Assembly: GCA_030609785.1 (NCBI GenBank)
Contig: JAUWTC010000086.1
Span: 1-8,371 of the forward strand
Direction of reading: 5' to 3'
Length of the DNA stretch: 8,371 nucleotides
DNA from: Holophagae bacterium
GTDB lineage: Bacteria; Acidobacteriota; Thermoanaerobaculia; Thermoanaerobaculales; Sulfomarinibacteraceae
Program-made: the position numbers and the translations under genes
In this document: piece after piece, positions 5,352 through 8,371 of the stretch
How the letters are laid out: the number at the start of each line of letters is the position of its first letter
Numbering within the stretch: position 1 is the stretch's first letter
Notes under the pieces: generated by a model
What the model saw: the letters and a program-made list of their open reading frames with translations, nothing else
Database searches by the model: none
What the model was told of the DNA's origin: nothing

Positions 5352-7820
5352 TCAAGCCTCCCCTGAGTCGTCGTTGCCGTTGAGGGCGTGGGTCTCGTCA
5401 ACCTCGGCGAAGTAGTTTTCGGGCACCAGGATCTCCCTGCCCTTCGAACCGGCGGCCGGACCGACGATGCCTTCGCTTTCCATCATATCGATCAATCGGG
5501 CCGATCGTGTGTAACCCAAACGCAATCGCCTTTGAATATGTGATGCCGACGCCTTGCGCTCGGTGACGACCAATCGAACTGCCTGCTCGTACATCGGATC
5601 CTCGAAGGACTCTATGCCGTCACCGGACCCGTTGCCGCCCCCAGATCCCCGTTCGTTTCCACCGAGTGGTTGGTGGGACAGGATGCCCTTTTGATATTCG
5701 GGCTTGCCGAATCTCTTGATGTAGCGAACCACACTGGCGATTTCCTTCTCGTTCACCATGGGACCGTGGATGCGCATGATGTTCGAGGTACCGGCAGGCA
5801 GGTAGAGCATGTCGCCCCGCCCGATCAGGTGTTCTGCACCGATGCCGTCCAGGATGGTCCTGGAGTCGTGGCGAGATCGGACCTTGTAGGCGACCCGGAC
5901 CGGAAAATTGGCCTTGATGATTCCGGTCAGGACGTCGACCGAGGGCCGCTGAGTCGCGCAGATCAGGTGGAGGCCCACCGCTCGGGCCTTCTGGGCGATA
6001 CGGGTGATGGCTTCCTCGACCGCCCTGCCGGCAGTCATCATCAAATCGGCCAGCTCGTCGATGATGATGACAATGAAGGGCATGGGCTCGAACTCATGAT
6101 CGTCATCCACCTCGCCGAGGAGCCGTTCCCGGGTCAATTTCAGCTGCTTGGGGTCGCTGACCAGCTGGTTGTACTGCTCGAGGTTTCGTACACCAAGGGT
6201 GGCCAGCTTCCGGTACCGCTGGTCCATCTCGTCGACCGCCCATGCCAGGGCGTTGGCTGCCTTCTTCGGTTCGGTGATGATCGGTGTCAGGAGGTGAGGG
6301 ATGTCCTTATAGACCCCCAGTTCGACCATCTTCGGGTCGACCAGGATGAACTTGACCTCGTCGGGCCGGGCCTTGTAGAGGATCGACAGGATCATCGCGT
6401 TGATGCCGACCGATTTTCCCGAACCGGTAAAACCGCCGATCAGGAGGTGAGGCGCCCGCTGCAAATCAGTGACGAAGGGATTGCCCCGGATGTCGACGCC
6501 CATACACAGCGTCAAGAGCGATCGGGCTCGCTGGAATTCCGGGGCTTCGATGATCTTCGACAACCGGATGACTTCCGGTTCGGGGTTGGGGACCTCGATT
6601 CCGACCGTCGCCCGGCCGGGGATACGGTCGATCCGGACCGAAGATGTGCGCAGGGCCAGCGCGAGGTCCTCGGAGAGGTTCTGGACTGCGGCGATCTTGA
6701 CGCCCGATGCCAATCGGAACTCGTAGGTTGTCACCACCGGTCCGGTTCGGATGTTGACCACCTCACCCCGGACCTTGAATTCCTGGCATTTGTCGGTCAA
6801 CATCCGGCCGATTTCCATCAGGGCCGACGAGTCCCGCTCGACCTCATCGTCCTGGGTATCGAGGAAGGACAGTCGCGGCAGGTCGTACGTGTCCAGGTCC
6901 TCGACGAAGTCGAACTCCTCCTGGATCTGGGTCTTCGGTTCGGATGCAGGGGCTTTGCTCCGGCGGGTTTTCGGCGTCTTCGACCTCTTCGCGCTGGAGG
7001 TCGCGGCCCGCCGCCCAGAGGTCTCATCTTGATCGAACCGGAGATCCAGGCGGCCGGCAGAGGTCAGCCGATCCTCGGGGCCGCCCTCCCGGCCGGCGCC
7101 ACTCTTGCGACGGTTGATCCGGATACTCCCCTTGCCTTTGAGCTCCTTGACCGTGATCGACCCAGGACCCGGGTAGTCCTCGGTCAGGCGGTCATGCTGG
7201 CGGCTGAGGACGGTTCGGCGGTCCTCGTCTTCTTGTTGTTGGCGCCGTCGGTCCTTTTTGACCTGCCTGCGTCGTCCCATTCGATTGGTCAGTTGGCGGT
7301 GAATACCGTCGGCACCCCGCTCCACCGAGAGTCCCGAAACCAACAAGAGCCCGACGATGATGAAGAAGACCAGGATGATCACGCGCCCGACCGGTCCTGC
7401 CAGACCGCCCAGGAGATCACCGGCTGCGTGTCCGACCAGGCCCCCGCACGACAAGGTGCCGCCTCGAAAGGACACTTCGGAGCACATCAGGCCCACCAGC
7501 CCGGGAATGGACATCAGGACCAGCAACCAGCCGACGCCGATCCATTTGAGGCCGTCCGGAACCTGCTGTCGGAGCAGGGACCAGCCCAGGATCGCGGCCA
7601 GGAGAGGCAGGAGGACAGCCGATACACCGAACACGCCAAGCAGGGACGCCGACAAACTGGCCCCAAGCCATCCGACCAGGTTCAGGGGCGTGTCGTGAGC
7701 GGTTTGAGTGTGGAAGGGGCTTGGATCCAGGGGATGGTGGCTGATCAGGGCCACCGCCATCAAAATGGCGCCGAGAATCAAGGCCACCGCCGCAATCTCC
7801 CGAAGTGTGCGCTCGGTCAT
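5352..7820 (-). CDS. ftsK: DNA translocase FtsK/SpoIIIE
   Basis: An 822-residue septal DNA pump that moves chromosome ends during division and positions dif sites for recombination. The N-terminus has about four or five membrane segments (around 10-27, 50-82, 91-113, 146-165). A charged Lys/Arg/Gln-rich linker follows (about 175-305), much shorter than that of E. coli FtsK. The alpha/beta motor shows Walker A in IGGFTGSGKSVGINAMI (461-477), Walker B in FIVIIIDELADLM (582-594) and ATQRPSVDVLTGIIKANFP (622-640). After a Gly/Ser-rich linker (719-735), the winged-helix gamma domain (about 740-800) has IQRRLRLGYTRSARLID and GIVGPAAGSKGREIL. This domain reads orientation sequences such as KOPS and contacts XerD. 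The ATG overlaps the uppP stop by 4 nt, and GAGG lies 5 nt upstream. Confidence 0.97.
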   Translation of the reverse strand: MTERTLREIAAVALILGAILMAVALISHHPLDPSPFHTQTAHDTPLNLVGWLGASLSASLLGVFGVSAVLLPLLAAILGWSLLRQQVPDGLKWIGVGWLLVLMSIPGLVGLMCSEVSFRGGTLSCGGLVGHAAGDLLGGLAGPVGRVIILVFFIIVGLLLVSGLSVERGADGIHRQLTNRMGRRRQVKKDRRRQQQEDEDRRTVLSRQHDRLTEDYPGPGSITVKELKGKGSIRINRRKSGAGREGGPEDRLTSAGRLDLRFDQDETSGRRAATSSAKRSKTPKTRRSKAPASEPKTQIQEEFDFVEDLDTYDLPRLSFLDTQDDEVERDSSALMEIGRMLTDKCQEFKVRGEVVNIRTGPVVTTYEFRLASGVKIAAVQNLSEDLALALRTSSVRIDRIPGRATVGIEVPNPEPEVIRLSKIIEAPEFQRARSLLTLCMGVDIRGNPFVTDLQRAPHLLIGGFTGSGKSVGINAMILSILYKARPDEVKFILVDPKMVELGVYKDIPHLLTPIITEPKKAANALAWAVDEMDQRYRKLATLGVRNLEQYNQLVSDPKQLKLTRERLLGEVDDDHEFEPMPFIVIIIDELADLMMTAGRAVEEAITRIAQKARAVGLHLICATQRPSVDVLTGIIKANFPVRVAYKVRSRHDSRTILDGIGAEHLIGRGDMLYLPAGTSNIMRIHGPMVNEKEIASVVRYIKRFGKPEYQKGILSHQPLGGNERGSGGGNGSGDGIESFEDPMYEQAVRLVVTERKASASHIQRRLRLGYTRSARLIDMMESEGIVGPAAGSKGREILVPENYFAEVDETHALNGNDDSGEA

Positions 7821-8371
7821 AACACCCTCATCATGGCGAGTACGATTACCACTGCGCCGAGGGGCAGACAGTACCAGGCGAAACGATCGAAGATCCGGGA
7901 ACTGACCATGCGGATGACCAGCCGGAGCGCGACAAGGCCTGTGACCGCCGCGGCGATGCCCCCGATGACCGTCGGTCCCCAGAAACCCGTGCCGGCGACC
8001 GCCAGTGCGTCACGTTCCGATACCAGTTCGACCAGAGTTGCCCCGGCGATTGCCGGAACGCTCATCAAAAAGGAGAACCTGGCGGCCCAGGCCCGATCGA
8101 GGCCTGTTCCGAGACCTGCGGTGATCGTCGCGCCGGAGCGGGAGATCCCGGGGAAGATTGCCAACCCCTGGACCAGGCCGACCAGGGCTGCGTGTTTCCA
8201 GGTAGTCGTCGCCTCGGTGTAATGCCCGCGGCCGAAGATGCGGGTCGAGAACACCACAATGCCGGTAATCACAAGGCACACGCCGACGACCATCGGTTGT
8301 TCGAACGCAGCCGTCGCCCTGTCTTTGAGGGGGAAGGCCACCACAGCCGTTGCCAGGGTGCCCAGCACCAG
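7817..8371 (-). CDS. uppP: Undecaprenyl-diphosphatase UppP (BacA family), 5' part outside window
   Basis: The last 184 codons of an integral membrane phosphatase that recycles undecaprenyl pyrophosphate to the monophosphate carrier for peptidoglycan and other envelope polymers; loss or excess alters bacitracin sensitivity. The signature PGISRSGATIT, with the catalytic-region Ser and Arg, is present, followed by ARFSFLMSVPAIAGA, a highly typical segment. Several membrane helices run to the C-terminus. Family members are about 260-275 residues, so roughly 80-90 residues, including the N-terminal glutamate motif, lie beyond the right edge. The frame is open to the last base; a GTG at 8368 is simply an internal valine, not a start. 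The stop overlaps the ftsK start (ATGA), suggesting a shared transcript. Confidence 0.93.
   Translation of the reverse strand: MVLGTLATAVVAFPLKDRATAAFEQPMVVGVCLVITGIVVFSTRIFGRGHYTEATTTWKHAALVGLVQGLAIFPGISRSGATITAGLGTGLDRAWAARFSFLMSVPAIAGATLVELVSERDALAVAGTGFWGPTVIGGIAAAVTGLVALRLVIRMVSSRIFDRFAWYCLPLGAVVIVLAMMRVL

Noticed and set aside
3422..5383. A 653-codon open frame on the plus strand opposite mutL and the small membrane protein
   Set aside because: It is antisense to mutL, runs through the 9-nt repeat (giving the NHKEHQEHEENT spurious string) and shows no recognisable domain.
5670..8222. An 850-codon open frame on the plus strand opposite ftsK and uppP
   Set aside because: It is antisense to two genes with full family motifs. 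Its product is a low-complexity Asp/Gln/Gly/Arg-rich string with no domain, as expected when high-GC genes lack stops on the opposite strand.

Overview
The window is high-GC bacterial DNA. It holds a conserved housekeeping gene string on the minus strand (about 2.1-8.37 kb) and, at the left, an accessory patch (about 1-2.05 kb) with two toxin-antitoxin modules between inverted copies of a structured repeat. The visible proteins (UppP, an FtsK/SpoIIIE translocase with a gamma domain, an endonuclease-type MutL, a rhomboid-fold protein) fit a GC-rich, probably Gram-negative lineage outside the MutH-containing gammaproteobacteria. The 9-nt-periodic A/C/G repeat in the mutL upstream gap is a kind I associate with phyla such as Acidobacteriota, Planctomycetota and related candidate phyla. 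That taxonomic hint is inference only, and no rRNA or other definitive marker is present.

Layout from left to right: a three-stem repeat, copy A (23-178); a promoter with an inverted repeat; higB-higA (plus strand, 323-891); vapC and vapB (minus strand, 991-1652), which converge on higBA and have a clear promoter/operator upstream of vapB; repeat copy B in inverted orientation (1806-1962); a second inverted repeat (1964-2022); and a short relic of the 9-nt-type repeat (2091-2120). The minus-strand housekeeping string then follows, in order of transcription: uppP (cut by the right edge), ftsK, a 105-residue single-pass membrane protein of unknown function, a 240-bp repeat-bearing gap, mutL, and a rhomboid-like membrane protein.

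The housekeeping genes are tightly packed. uppP/ftsK and mutL/rhomboid each overlap by 4 nt (ATGA), and the small membrane protein starts 1 nt after the ftsK stop, with its ribosome-binding site inside the ftsK end. Together they cover undecaprenyl-phosphate recycling for the cell wall, chromosome translocation at division, and mismatch repair. The rhomboid-fold protein stands out: every catalytic position I can align is substituted, so it looks like a pseudoprotease, and it carries a soluble tail ending in a cysteine cluster.

The most interesting signals are this predicted inactive rhomboid coupled to mutL, and the pair of inverted ~156-nt elements whose three stems are kept while part of their sequence differs. 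These elements bracket the two TA modules. No CRISPR array, rRNA, tRNA, transposase or integrase gene was seen.
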